A program made the position numbers and the translations under genes. Positions 1 through 7,871 of a stretch of 27,596 nucleotides of DNA are shown piece after piece. The notes under the pieces are model-generated. The model did no database searches, had not been told where the DNA came from, and saw only the letters and a program-made list of their open reading frames with translations. The stretch is from Enterovibrio sp051650965 (GTDB taxonomy: Bacteria; Pseudomonadota; Gammaproteobacteria; Enterobacterales; Vibrionaceae): assembly GCA_051650965.1 (NCBI GenBank), contig JBOFRL010000027.1, positions 1 through 27,596 of the forward strand, in the 5' to 3' direction. Positions within the stretch are counted from its first letter, which is position 1; each line of letters starts with the position of its first letter.

Positions 1-1
1 G

Positions 2-106
2 TGGCGGCGCCTACAGGGGTTTGCGCTGCTAAAGCTGGTAGTGGATAACGTGAAATTCAAGGATGGAATGCAGGTGCTGGATGAGTCAGACAGGAATGCT
101 GCCTAA
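2..106 (+). pseudogene. IS256-family transposase, C-terminal end (cut by the window edge)
   Basis: Frame 2 is open from the first base to the TAA at 104-106 and encodes 34 residues beginning WRRLQGFALLKLV and containing VKFKDG. That is the typical C-terminal tail of mutator-type (IS256 family) DDE transposases, which catalyse cut-and-paste/copy-out movement of the element. The rest of the gene lies outside the window, so I cannot say whether it is intact; it is entered here as partial. An element end follows directly (see 107-138). The main alternative is a decayed fragment. Confidence 0.62.
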
Positions 107-138
107 CCGACCCCATACACCAGATTTGACAATATCTC
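107..138 (+). mobile_element. Probable right end of the IS256-type element
   Basis: Just after the transposase stop comes CATACACCAGATTTGACAAT followed by ATCTC. This resembles IS256-family terminal repeats, which read TACAC...TTGACA toward the end. The outer boundary near 138 is an estimate, because the left end and target duplication are not visible. Confidence 0.45.
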
Positions 139-186
139 AAAATTAAGCGCCAAATGCCCTTATTTTGTAGGTAGTTACAGGTGGCG

Positions 187-216
187 CAAAAAAGAATGCA
201 TGGCCGAAGCCATGCA
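187..216 (-). terminator. Rho-independent terminator of the outer-membrane protein gene
   Basis: On the minus strand an 8-bp stem TGCATGGC/GCCATGCA closes on a TTCG tetraloop (197-216). It is followed by an interrupted T-run (187-193). It lies 23 bases beyond the stop of the gene ending at 239. Confidence 0.85.
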
Positions 217-238
217 ATCATTTGCGCACAATTCACGG

Positions 239-880
239 TTAGATGTGAATTTCTGCGCCTAAGAAGAAGCCTTGATTTCTCACTGTTGTGCTCGCTGGCG
301 CAAAGTAAGAAAAATCATAATCCATGATGCGATAGCCGGCTTTCAAGTTCAGATCAAGCAAGCCTAAGTTCACATTGAATAACGCGCCCGCTTCTGCGTC
401 GGCAGTGCTGCTGTCGTCGAGCGAACCGGCGCTAAAGGTGGCGAACAGCGAAAGCGGCATCATTGGCAAATGAATTCTGCCATCCGCATACAAGTTTGGC
501 TGCCACTCAGAAAAACTGCGCGAGGCAATTTTGCCCTTGAAATGCTGCAGGTTAAGACCAACGTCAAAGCTCATCAGATCGTTGTCTAAAATTTCGTAAT
601 ACGCGATCCAGTCGATTTGATCGAATTCTGTTGGGGATAAGCCGTCGGCCTTAACATTGGTGTAACGCACTTTCGCGTTTGGCAGCAACGGAATGAAATG
701 TTCCAACGCAATGTAAGCAGAATACTGCGATTTTGCGTCATCCGTTTTTAAGCCATTAATTTTTGCTTCAGCATTCCAATAATCGACGCCGCCTTTTAGC
801 GCAAAAACATCAGCTTGAGCCGAGCAAGATAAAGCAGCAGTGATAGCCAAAGGCAAAAGTAGTTGTTTCTTTATCAGCAT
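239..880 (-). CDS. Outer membrane beta-barrel protein, TIGR04219-like
   Basis: A 213-residue protein with a clear Sec signal peptide: positive MLIKKQ, a hydrophobic stretch, and a probable signal peptidase I site after Ala-Gln-Ala at about residue 23. The mature part alternates hydrophobic and polar residues and ends in a strand-like FFLGAEIHI, as expected of a small outer-membrane barrel. It resembles the TIGR04219 family of vibrios and shewanellas, whose substrate is unknown. The ATG at 880 is preceded by an AGGAAG ribosome site. It stands alone, with its own terminator at 187-216, next to an IS end. The barrel assignment is moderately secure; no transport role can be given. Confidence 0.72.
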   Translation of the reverse strand: MLIKKQLLLPLAITAALSCSAQADVFALKGGVDYWNAEAKINGLKTDDAKSQYSAYIALEHFIPLLPNAKVRYTNVKADGLSPTEFDQIDWIAYYEILDNDLMSFDVGLNLQHFKGKIASRSFSEWQPNLYADGRIHLPMMPLSLFATFSAGSLDDSSTADAEAGALFNVNLGLLDLNLKAGYRIMDYDFSYFAPASTTVRNQGFFLGAEIHI

Positions 881-1257
881 TTCTCATCTTCCTAATAATA
901 AAAATAAACTTATAAAATCAGCTAGTTAAGTTAATTTTAGCTGTTTTTACATTCTCCTTAATCTTCTACTCCTGATAAAAATCAGCAACTCAAGCAGGCG
1001 TTACGCTACATTAAGGCAAAAAATAGATGTTTTAAGTAAGAACGTACAAAAATAGCCCGCAGATCAACGCAAAAGCATGCCTTATTTTTAGCCATGATGG
1101 CGTTAGAAATAAAAACAATGATAGCTTTCACGCCAGCTTTGCGAGGCAAGCATAACTTTTCCATATTAAACCCTAAGAATAGCGGTCGAGAAAAGTTATC
1201 TTTTTGTTTTAAAAAAGATTTTTAAAACCGCTAGCGGCAGTCTCGCCGCGTTTTACT
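881..1257. other. AT-rich intergenic region, no gene seen
   Basis: This 377-base spacer holds the minus-strand upstream region of the outer-membrane protein gene and the 3' flank of dusA. No convincing coding frame is present. A GC-rich interrupted hairpin with a following T-run lies at about 1206-1255 on the minus strand and may terminate dusA. A perfect 10-bp inverted repeat, ATAACTTTTC (1152-1161) and GAAAAGTTAT (1190-1199), encloses 28 bases. I could not pick a consensus promoter with confidence. Confidence 0.5.
1152..1199. repeat. 10-bp perfect inverted repeat
   Basis: ATAACTTTTC at 1152-1161 pairs exactly with GAAAAGTTAT at 1190-1199 across a 28-base spacer. It lies in noncoding DNA downstream of dusA. 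It could be an RNA stem, an operator or chance in AT-rich DNA. Confidence 0.5.
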
Positions 1258-2238
1258 TTAGAAGCCTTGATCTAAAGGGATATAGGCCAGCGCCTGCTCT
1301 AGCACTTTAAGATCAGCACCCGGCTTGTGGGCATTTTCACTTAAGTGGCGGCGCCATTGGCGAGCCCCAGGGAGGTTTTGGAACAAACCAAGCATGTGGC
1401 GCGTAATGTGATTCAGCGGTACACCTTTGCTAAGTTGCTGCTCAATATAAGAAAACATTGCAAACACAGCTTCACTGCGCTTGAGTACTGGCTCTGTCGC
1501 ACCAAACAGGCGCGCATCCACCTCTGCAAGCAGATAAGGATTTTGATACGCCGCACGGCCGACCATCACACCGTCCACATGCTCAAGGTGATCGAGCGCC
1601 TCGTCCAGCGATAAAATGCCGCCGTTAATCGCGAGCGTCAGGTGTGGAAAATCGCGCTTGAGCTGATAAATGCGCGGATAATCGAGTGGCGGAATGTCGC
1701 GATTTTCTTTAGGGCTGAGGCCAGTTAGCCACGCCTTGCGCGCATGCACAATGAAAGTGTCACAGCCGCCTTTTTCGTGCACTTCTTGAATAAAATCGCA
1801 CAAAAATTCATAGCTGTCTTGATCGTCGATGCCAATGCGCGTTTTAACCGTGACAGGAATGGAAACCTGATCCTTCATTGCCGCAACACACTGCGCGACC
1901 AGCGGGGCTTTAGCCATCAGACAGGCACCAAATTGACCGTTTTGCACGCGATCGGACGGGCAACCGACATTCAAATTGATCTCGTTGTAGCCGCGCTCTT
2001 GTGCGATTTTTGCGCAGTGCGCAAGCTGCTGCGGGTCGCTGCCGCCCAGCTGCAAAGCCAGTGGCTGCTCGGCCGCGTCAAAGCCCAAATAATCGCCTTT
2101 GCCATAAATGATCGCGCCAGTTGTCACCATTTCTGTATAAAGAAGGCTGTTTTTGCTTAAGATCCGATGGAAATAGCGGCAATGTCTTGTAGTCCAATCT
2201 AGCATAGGGGCAACGGAAAAACGGCAAGAAGCAGGCAT
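1258..2238 (-). CDS. dusA: tRNA-dihydrouridine(20/20a) synthase DusA
   Basis: DusA reduces uridine to dihydrouridine in the D-loop of tRNA (positions 20/20a in E. coli) using FMN and NADPH. The family start FSVAPMLDWTTRHCR and YTEMVTTGAI are present. The catalytic cysteine lies in NVGCPSDRV (about residue 93 from the chosen start), and the FMN-phosphate region NGGI follows. Length, 326 residues, is close to E. coli DusA (about 330). The ATG at 2238 is chosen; an in-frame TTG at 2244 is closer to a weak AAGAG ribosome site and cannot be excluded. No adjacent gene looks co-transcribed. The DusA subfamily is favoured over DusB/DusC by the N-terminal motif. Confidence 0.93.
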   Translation of the reverse strand: MPASCRFSVAPMLDWTTRHCRYFHRILSKNSLLYTEMVTTGAIIYGKGDYLGFDAAEQPLALQLGGSDPQQLAHCAKIAQERGYNEINLNVGCPSDRVQNGQFGACLMAKAPLVAQCVAAMKDQVSIPVTVKTRIGIDDQDSYEFLCDFIQEVHEKGGCDTFIVHARKAWLTGLSPKENRDIPPLDYPRIYQLKRDFPHLTLAINGGILSLDEALDHLEHVDGVMVGRAAYQNPYLLAEVDARLFGATEPVLKRSEAVFAMFSYIEQQLSKGVPLNHITRHMLGLFQNLPGARQWRRHLSENAHKPGADLKVLEQALAYIPLDQGF

Positions 2239-2438
2239 GTTCAAATACTCTTAGGTAACAACAGAATTCACCGCGCAATCTTAAACAATCACTTAATTTC
2301 AGTGGAAAAGATGGGCAATAAATAATTCAAGACGAGAAAAATCGGAGTGTAATTATACAGATCCATAAAGCAGCTTCAAATATTGCACCTTATTTGCAGC
2401 TGCAAAGATCAATGGGCAACAACGAGCATGGCAACATC

Positions 2439-2978
2439 TTACTTGATCACACCATGTTCGACAAAAATTAAACTTTCAGTATTAAAACCAAGCTGCTTAG
2501 CGATAGCGCGAAAATCGGTAATCAGCGCATCAGAAACTGTCGGTTTTCTTGCCAGTAGCCATAAATATTCGTGATTTGGACCTGCCACAAAAGCATATTG
2601 GTAATATAAATTATCTTGGCTTTGATCTAGACCAAACACCACATACGAGCCATAAAACGGGCCAAAGAAAGAGACTTTTAAGTGGCCAGTGTTTGCATCG
2701 CCGACAAATTTAGCCTTACCTACCGCCTGCTGCCATTTTTTTTCTGCAACGTTGTAGCCTTTATTCAAGACTGTCACGTTGCCGTCACTATCTAATTGAT
2801 AATTAGCGCTAATGTCACTTAGACCACGCTCAAATGGATGATCGAGACGCGCGATTTCATACCACGTGCCCAAGTAACGATTTAATTGAAAATTATCAAC
2901 AGGTTGCACTCCTTTTGGCATGCCAGTACACGCACTTAGCAACAACCCCATCACTATCGCCGAAAATTTCTTTATCAT
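2439..2978 (-). CDS. blc: Outer membrane lipocalin lipoprotein (Blc type)
   Basis: A 179-residue lipocalin with a lipoprotein signal: MIKKFSA, a hydrophobic segment, and lipobox LLSAC with the lipidated Cys at 17. Residue 18 is Thr rather than Asp, so outer-membrane sorting by Lol is expected. The lipocalin signature GTWYEIARL (37-45) and the second structural motif YLWLLARKP are both present. Bacterial Blc proteins bind fatty acids or lysophospholipids at the outer membrane and are tied to envelope stress, which suits the nearby cpx genes, although they are separate transcription units. The start at 2978 has GGGTGG just upstream. Confidence 0.9.
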   Translation of the reverse strand: MIKKFSAIVMGLLLSACTGMPKGVQPVDNFQLNRYLGTWYEIARLDHPFERGLSDISANYQLDSDGNVTVLNKGYNVAEKKWQQAVGKAKFVGDANTGHLKVSFFGPFYGSYVVFGLDQSQDNLYYQYAFVAGPNHEYLWLLARKPTVSDALITDFRAIAKQLGFNTESLIFVEHGVIK

Positions 2979-3170
2979 ATGCCACCCGAAGATTTAAGTT
3001 CGTATCTCCTTGTTATAGCAGCATTAGAGATACTTTTTAGGCGCGAAGAAAAAGGAAACGCAAAATTTAAATTTTTGAGAAACGTTAAAGATGAGCAGCA
3101 ATGGCAACCGCAAAAGATTTCGCCCTATTTTACAAAGAGGCGGCGACTTCCTTGCGAAAATGCGCGCAAT

Positions 3171-3195
3171 AAAAAAGCCGCCAAAATTGACGGCT
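3171..3195 (-). terminator. Terminator of the cpxR-cpxA-PH operon
   Basis: On the minus strand, AGCCGTC pairs with GGCGGCT (one G-T pair) around a 6-base AATTTT loop and is followed by TTTTTT. It lies immediately after the stop of the PH-domain gene ending at 3207. Confidence 0.83.
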
Positions 3196-3206
3196 ATGCG
3201 CGCTAA

Positions 3207-3578
3207 TTAGCTGTACTTGCTCAAAATTGTCGCAACCTTTTTAATATCCGTTCCTTTTAAGAACTCAAGCTCGATCACGCCAAGGCCGGATGCCCACACG
3301 CGAAACTCAGAATCTAAATCGAAAGTTCCCGCGGTTTCGCAGCTAAACGCGGTGATTTTGCTGTAATTGAGGCAAAAATAGTGTGCTTTTTTCCCCGTGA
3401 AGCCCTGCACGTCAACCAAAATAATGCGCTTGCTCGTGAAAACAGCTAAATCGCGTACAGATTTGTATTCACTCAAAACCTGCTCGCCTTCGGTGATCAA
3501 AAAGCCGTAGCGCTCTGTATTGTCGCCCAGATCTTGCTCGCGTAAACCGGTGACTTTTTTATCTTTAAAACTAGACAT
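3207..3578 (-). CDS. Bacterial PH-domain protein (YvbH-like/bPH_1), third gene of the cpx operon
   Basis: A 123-residue soluble protein made almost entirely of one bacterial pleckstrin-homology domain (PF08000 type). It shows the family pattern EQVLSEYKSVRDLAVFTSKR, then ILVDVQGFTGKK, YSKITAFSCETAGTFDLDSE and a C-terminal helix KKVATILSKY. No signal peptide or membrane segment is seen. The molecular function of these domains is poorly known; they form ring-like oligomers in some structures. The ATG at 3578 has AAGGG eight bases upstream and lies 5 bases past the cpxA stop; a terminator follows the gene. It is therefore very likely co-transcribed with cpxRA. A role in envelope-stress signalling is inference from position. 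Confidence 0.85.
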   Translation of the reverse strand: MSSFKDKKVTGLREQDLGDNTERYGFLITEGEQVLSEYKSVRDLAVFTSKRIILVDVQGFTGKKAHYFCLNYSKITAFSCETAGTFDLDSEFRVWASGLGVIELEFLKGTDIKKVATILSKYS

Positions 3579-3583
3579 TTCAT

Positions 3584-5062
3584 TTACCCTTTATAAAGAT
3601 TGAACACTAATGTAACCACCAAGCCACCCTGCTCTTTTAATTTCGCACTCACTTTTCCGTTATGCTCGCGCATTGCACTATCTGTAATGGCAAGGCCAAG
3701 CCCTGCGCCGCCACTTTGCCGATCGCGCGCACTGGCAACGCGATAAAATGGCCGAAAAAGATGCTCAAGCGCCTCTGGCGGCACGCCAGGTCCGTCATCG
3801 CTGACCTGCACAATCAATTTATGATCTTCACCGCGAAAATCGATTTCAACCAAAGAGTGCGCGTAATTAATGGCGTTGCGCACTACATTTTCGAGGGCGC
3901 TACACAGCAGCGCGCCATTTCCTTCGATTTGCTCATTGGGCAGCCGATTATGCATTAATTTTTTATGACTCTGTTTTGCTTCAAAAATTGCATCCTCAAG
4001 CAAATTTTTCCACAGATCCTGCAGACTGAAGCAGTCGCGCTCAGTGTGGCTGTTGAGCTGCATGCGCGACACGACCAGCAGATCGCGGATCATCTGCTCC
4101 ATGCGCTCAGTTTCGGTTTCGATGCGGGCAAGTTCAAGGCTATTGCCTTGTTTTCTAATGGCTAATGCACACGCCATGCGTAGGCGCGTCAGGGGCGAAC
4201 GCAGCTCATGTGAAATATCAGACAAAAGGCGCTGCTGGCCGCTAAGCATTTGATTTATTGCGCCAACCATGTTGTTAAAGTTCACGCCCGCTTGGCGAAA
4301 CTCACGCGGGCCTTGCTCGAGCTTCAAATCCTGCTCAAAGTAGCCCTTGGCCACGCGCTCGGCAGCCTGCTGCAAATGGCGCGCCGGACGCGTCACAATC
4401 CAAGCAAGCCACAACAGCAGCGGCGTGCTGATCAGCATCGTTACAAGCAGCAAGCGAAACGGCATATCGAGCAGCCGCACATAAAATGGCGGGCGCGCGT
4501 AATATTTGCGCGCGGCATACATCAGCGCCTGCTCGCGGCCATTGTCCAGCAAAAATGGGCCGGCGACCATCACTTTGCCATAGAGTCGCTGCACGGGCGT
4601 TTTTTCCTCAAACGTGAGCGCTGCAAAGCGGCGGATCAGCGGGCGAATGGCGTGGCGTTGATCAAAACTGCGTGGAAAAAGCAGCTCGCCATTGAGCGAC
4701 GTAAAATAGAAGCGACTGTATTTGGAATGTAACGGCTCTGCGACTGCAAGATGCGCGACCGGCTCGCTAAGCTGATTAAGAGATGGTCCGTTTGCAGTAG
4801 CTGGATTGACGGCGGTGGATTGACCCTGCGTCTGCAACAAATGCTCGCGCAAGACATCTATCAGCGGCCGATTTTGCGCCAGCTCGATAAACTCTTGCGC
4901 CACGTCTTCTAAGTACTGCTTAGCCGGTAACGGCAACTCATGCAGCTGACGCGGATCGCGGTTTTGCACCAACAGCACGGCCACCAGCACTAGCAGCAGC
5001 GTCAGCCAAAAAATGGCAAAAATTCGCCCATAGAGGCTTTGGAAAAAACGCGGTAACTTCAT
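3584..5062 (-). CDS. cpxA: Envelope-stress sensor histidine kinase CpxA
   Basis: A 492-residue inner-membrane kinase that phosphorylates CpxR when periplasmic proteins misfold. Membrane segments are at about 13-33 and 203-224, framing a periplasmic sensor domain. A HAMP region follows (WIVTRPARHLQQAAERVAKG). The dimerisation/phosphoacceptor motif SDISHELRSPLTRLRM has His285. The N box is around 392-399, G1 is DDGPGVP (422-428) and G2 is GGAGLGLAI (451-459). It is longer than E. coli CpxA (457), the extra being mostly in the sensor domain, which holds a Ser/Ala/Asn-rich linker near 80-100. Its ATG overlaps the cpxR stop (ATGA), implying translational coupling. Confidence 0.93.
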   Translation of the reverse strand: MKLPRFFQSLYGRIFAIFWLTLLLVLVAVLLVQNRDPRQLHELPLPAKQYLEDVAQEFIELAQNRPLIDVLREHLLQTQGQSTAVNPATANGPSLNQLSEPVAHLAVAEPLHSKYSRFYFTSLNGELLFPRSFDQRHAIRPLIRRFAALTFEEKTPVQRLYGKVMVAGPFLLDNGREQALMYAARKYYARPPFYVRLLDMPFRLLLVTMLISTPLLLWLAWIVTRPARHLQQAAERVAKGYFEQDLKLEQGPREFRQAGVNFNNMVGAINQMLSGQQRLLSDISHELRSPLTRLRMACALAIRKQGNSLELARIETETERMEQMIRDLLVVSRMQLNSHTERDCFSLQDLWKNLLEDAIFEAKQSHKKLMHNRLPNEQIEGNGALLCSALENVVRNAINYAHSLVEIDFRGEDHKLIVQVSDDGPGVPPEALEHLFRPFYRVASARDRQSGGAGLGLAITDSAMREHNGKVSAKLKEQGGLVVTLVFNLYKG

Positions 5063-5757
5063 TCAGCTCCTACTAGCAGATAACCTCGGCCACGTAATGT
5101 TTTGATGCGCGGCTTGCCATCAAGGCGCGGCGGCAATTTTTTGCGAATGTTGGAAATATGCATATCGATTGCCCGATCAAATTGCGCCAACTTCTTGCCC
5201 AGCACATCTAAGCTGATGTCCGATTTTGGTAAAATCACTCCAGCGTGTGCAATAAGGTACAACAAAAGCGCAATCTCTGTCCCCGTTAAATCAATAACTT
5301 TTCCTTGGCAACAGACTTCCATCTGGCTACTTATGACCTTAAGATCTTGAAACTCAATAATATTTTTATTTGAACTGCTTTTGAGGGTATCTGGCTGCAC
5401 CGCAGTGCGGCGCAAAATCGCCCGCATGCGCGCGAGCAGCTCGCGGTCGCTAAACGGTTTTGGCAGATAATCATCGGCGCCAAGCTCAAGGCCGATGATG
5501 CGATCCACCTGCTCACCTTTTGCCGTAAGCATCAAAACCGGCGTTTGCCATTGCAGACGCAACGCACGCAACGTATCTACGCCGCTTAGCACCGGCATCA
5601 TCACATCAAGCAGCACAAGATCAATCTCTTGCGTTAACAGCGCTAATCCTTGCTGGCCATCGCTGGCTGTAACCACCTGATACCCCTCAAGTTCTAGCAG
5701 ATCTTTTAGCAAGCTCGTCAGCTCAATATCATCGTCGATCAACAAGATCTTTATCAT
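5059..5757 (-). CDS. cpxR: Envelope-stress response regulator CpxR
   Basis: An OmpR-type response regulator. The receiver domain has the acidic pocket IDDD, phosphoacceptor Asp51 in LLDVMMP, and conserved Thr and Lys (LTAKG, LPKPF). The C-terminal winged helix carries the near-invariant CpxR stretches FDRAIDMHISNIRKKLP and KTLRGRGYL. Starting at the second ATG (5757) gives 232 residues beginning MIKILLIDDD, the same length and phasing as E. coli CpxR. The upstream ATG at 5760 is too close to the ribosome site. It is the first gene of cpxR-cpxA-PH, divergent from cpxP, with CpxR half-sites between them. Confidence 0.95.
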   Translation of the reverse strand: MIKILLIDDDIELTSLLKDLLELEGYQVVTASDGQQGLALLTQEIDLVLLDVMMPVLSGVDTLRALRLQWQTPVLMLTAKGEQVDRIIGLELGADDYLPKPFSDRELLARMRAILRRTAVQPDTLKSSSNKNIIEFQDLKVISSQMEVCCQGKVIDLTGTEIALLLYLIAHAGVILPKSDISLDVLGKKLAQFDRAIDMHISNIRKKLPPRLDGKPRIKTLRGRGYLLVGAE

Positions 5758-5839
5758 CATTCCACCACTGCAAATTGTACTTCCTTAGCGCTGCTATATT
5801 AGCTACACCGCTACGCGCCTGCTATGGAATAAGCACAGC

Positions 5840-5886
5840 TTTACTTGTTGTTTACAATCATTTACATAGCATCCACTTTTTTTTAC
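5840..5886. promoter_or_regulatory. Cluster of CpxR half-sites between cpxR and cpxP
   Basis: Four TTTAC pentamers (GTAAA on the minus strand) lie at 5840-5844, 5851-5855, 5861-5865 and 5882-5886. The pair at 5851-5865 is an exact GTAAA-N5-GTAAA CpxR box on the minus strand, and the first three recur every 10-11 bases, about one helical turn. The position in the divergent cpxR/cpxP spacer is where CpxR autoregulation is known in E. coli. Confidence 0.82.
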
Positions 5887-5970
5887 TTATTTATATGTGA
5901 TATGGTGATATTAATCGCAAACATAAAAAATCTTTTTTTTAGTTAAACGGTATAAACGGGAGACCGACCA

Positions 5971-6456
5971 ATGAACTTTGCAAAAACTATCGTTGCAACT
6001 GCAATTGCTCTACCACTAGTATTCGCATCAGCTGCATTTGCTGCTGACAACAAAGGTGCGAACCTACAAGGTCAAGCGATCCAACAAATCCTTGAAGGTG
6101 TTGATCTGACTGCAGAGCAAAAAGCAAAAATCGAAGAAATTGGTAAAAAGCGTCAAGACGCTAAAGTTGACAAAGAAACTCGTGCACAAAACCGTGTAGC
6201 TCACAAAAAATTGATGAACGAGTTCATCACTGCTGAGAAGTTCGACGAAGCTAAGCTACGTGAAGCGATCACTAAGCGTGACACTGAAAAAATGAACCGT
6301 TTCGTTGAGTACATGCGTGACCAAAACGCAATCTACAACTCACTGACTGCTGATCAGAAAAAACAAGTTCAAGCAAACCTTGCGAACATGTCTGAAGAAG
6401 CAAAAGGCAAAATGCAACGTTTGAAAGAGCGTCTGCTAGAGCGTTCTGAAGGTTAA
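5971..6456 (+). CDS. cpxP: Periplasmic CpxP/Spy-family stress protein
   Basis: A 161-residue periplasmic protein with a signal peptide cleaved after Ala-Phe-Ala (about residue 24). The mature protein is highly charged and helical. It contains the two LTXXQ-type motifs of the family, LTAEQ (46-50) and LTADQ (125-129). CpxP dampens CpxA and Spy is a chaperone; their sequences are similar and the name rests on divergence from cpxR with CpxR boxes in between. A GGGAG ribosome site precedes the ATG. Codon choice looks strongly biased (CGT, GGT, AAA), suggesting high expression. A terminator follows the stop. Confidence 0.85.
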   Translation: MNFAKTIVATAIALPLVFASAAFAADNKGANLQGQAIQQILEGVDLTAEQKAKIEEIGKKRQDAKVDKETRAQNRVAHKKLMNEFITAEKFDEAKLREAITKRDTEKMNRFVEYMRDQNAIYNSLTADQKKQVQANLANMSEEAKGKMQRLKERLLERSEG

Positions 6457-6472
6457 TTCAAACCGCCTTTTG

Positions 6473-6500
6473 AAAAAAGCCACGTTGTGTGGCTTTTTTC
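6473..6500. terminator. Bidirectional terminator between cpxP and trmL
   Basis: An 11-bp stem AAAAAAGCCAC/GTGGCTTTTTT with a 5-base loop. T-runs occur on both strands, so it can end cpxP (+) and the converging trmL (-). Confidence 0.87.
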
Positions 6501-6557
6501 TTATCTGCAACGGCAATTTTCGCATATTTTTACTTTTGCGACACCGTTACTTTGCGG

Positions 6558-7022
6558 CTAAAGGCCGCCCACAAAGCCAATCTGCCGCCACGCTTCATAA
6601 ACAATGACGCACACCGAATTGGCCAAATTCAAACTGCGGCTTTGCGCCACCATTGGCACGCGAATACGCAGCTCTGGCGCGAAACTTTCACGCACAGTGT
6701 CGGGTAAGCCACTGGTTTCCGAGCCAAATAACAGCACATCCCCTTCTTGATAAGTCACATCCGTATGCGGGCGGCTGCCTTTGGTGGTGCAGGCAAAAAT
6801 GCGCCTGCCGGCCATCGCGGTGGTAAACGCCGCAAAATCAGGGTAGCGCGTCACTTTGGCTAAATCATGATAATCAAGCCCTGCGCGGCGCAAGCTTTTC
6901 TCTTCAAAGGAAAACCCAAGCGGTTCAATTAAATGCAGATGGCAGCCGGTATTGGCGGTAATGCGAATGATATTTCCGGTATTTTGCGGAATTTTTGGCT
7001 CAAACAGAGCGATGTGAAACAT
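6558..7022 (-). CDS. trmL: tRNA (cytidine/uridine-2'-O-)-methyltransferase TrmL
   Basis: A SPOUT-fold methyltransferase that 2'-O-methylates wobble base 34 of leucine tRNAs using S-adenosylmethionine. Family motifs are present: LFEPKIPQNTGNIIR at the N terminus, SLRRAGLDYHD, LLFGSETSGLP (motif 2), and the knot motif IRVPMVAQSRSLNLANSV with EAWRQIGF at the end. Starting at the second ATG (7022) gives 154 residues aligned with E. coli TrmL and a GGGG ribosome site six bases away; the ATG at 7028 abuts that site. A perfect -10 (TATAAT, minus strand 7054-7049) with a weak -35 lies between the tpiA terminator and the start. Confidence 0.93.
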   Translation of the reverse strand: MFHIALFEPKIPQNTGNIIRITANTGCHLHLIEPLGFSFEEKSLRRAGLDYHDLAKVTRYPDFAAFTTAMAGRRIFACTTKGSRPHTDVTYQEGDVLLFGSETSGLPDTVRESFAPELRIRVPMVAQSRSLNLANSVCVIVYEAWRQIGFVGGL

Positions 7023-7066
7023 GATCATCCCCTATCAAAAAGAGGGCGATTATATACTAGACAAAC

Positions 7067-7089
7067 AAAAAGGAGGCATTGCCTCCTTT
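7067..7089 (-). terminator. Terminator of tpiA
   Basis: On the minus strand AAAGGAGGC pairs with GCCTCCTTT around a 3-base loop and is followed by TTTTTG. It lies between the tpiA stop (7110) and the trmL start. Confidence 0.85.
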
Positions 7090-7109
7090 ATTTACACTGG
7101 ATCAGTAAC

Positions 7110-7871
7110 TTATTTCGCTGCTGCTTTAACGATGGCAGCAAAGCTTGCCGCGTCAAGAGAAGCGCCGCCAACTAGCGCGCCGTCAATGTCAGGCTGCGCG
7201 AAGTAAGCTGCTGCGTATTCAGGCTTAACTGAGCCGCCGTACTGGATGATGACTTTCTTCGCCACATCCGCATTTTTGCTCGCAATGTGCGCGCGAATGC
7301 TTGCGTGAATGCGCTGCGCATCTTCTGCAGTTGCCGCTTTGCCGGTACCGATCGCCCAAATTGGCTCGTACGCGATAACCGCGCCGTCTAAAGCTTCTGC
7401 ACCAAGGCTGTTGATCACTGCATCAATTTGTCTTGCACACACAGCAACAGTCTCGCCTGCTGCGTTTTGCGCTTCTGACTCACCGATACAAAATACTGGG
7501 ATCAGTCCGTGCTGCTTTAGGAAGCCAAACTTTTTCGCGACCATCTCGTCTGTTTCGCCGTGGTATTGACGACGCTCAGAGTGACCGATGATCACGTGCG
7601 TTACGCCAAACTCTTTTAGCATCACAGGTGAAATGTCACCGGTGAAAGCGCCATTGGCGTTCACGTCAGTGTTTTGCGCACCAGCAAAAATTTTTGTGCT
7701 GATCTGGCCAAGCTGCTTTTGCACTTGATCAATAAACATTACAGGTGGAGCAATCGCCACATCAACCCCTTGCACCCCTTGCAAGTTGGCATCAATGCTG
7801 GTGATAAGATCGCTTACCATCGCCTTGCTGCCATTTAATTTCCAATTTCCCATAACTAAAGGACGGCGCAT
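7110..7871 (-). CDS. tpiA: Triosephosphate isomerase
   Basis: Interconverts dihydroxyacetone phosphate and glyceraldehyde 3-phosphate in glycolysis and gluconeogenesis. Catalytic residues are all visible: Asn9 and Lys11 in GNWKLNGS, His97 in IIGHSERR, and Glu169 in AYEPIWAIGTGK. Phosphate-binding YGGSVKP and LVGGASL are also present. The start at 7871 (MRRPLVMGNWK, 253 residues) has a GGAG site and matches the family; the frame extends 15 codons further upstream without support. It has its own terminator. A possible promoter (TTGAAG, 18 bases, TTATAA) lies on the minus strand at 7991-7962. Confidence 0.97.
   Translation of the reverse strand: MRRPLVMGNWKLNGSKAMVSDLITSIDANLQGVQGVDVAIAPPVMFIDQVQKQLGQISTKIFAGAQNTDVNANGAFTGDISPVMLKEFGVTHVIIGHSERRQYHGETDEMVAKKFGFLKQHGLIPVFCIGESEAQNAAGETVAVCARQIDAVINSLGAEALDGAVIAYEPIWAIGTGKAATAEDAQRIHASIRAHIASKNADVAKKVIIQYGGSVKPEYAAAYFAQPDIDGALVGGASLDAASFAAIVKAAAK

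Noticed and set aside
1744..2160. Plus-strand 138-codon open frame
   Set aside because: Antisense to the well-supported dusA, no ribosome site and no recognisable family.
4250..4732. Plus-strand 160-codon open frame
   Set aside because: Antisense to cpxA; composition is that of a reverse-strand shadow (His, Gln, Arg rich).
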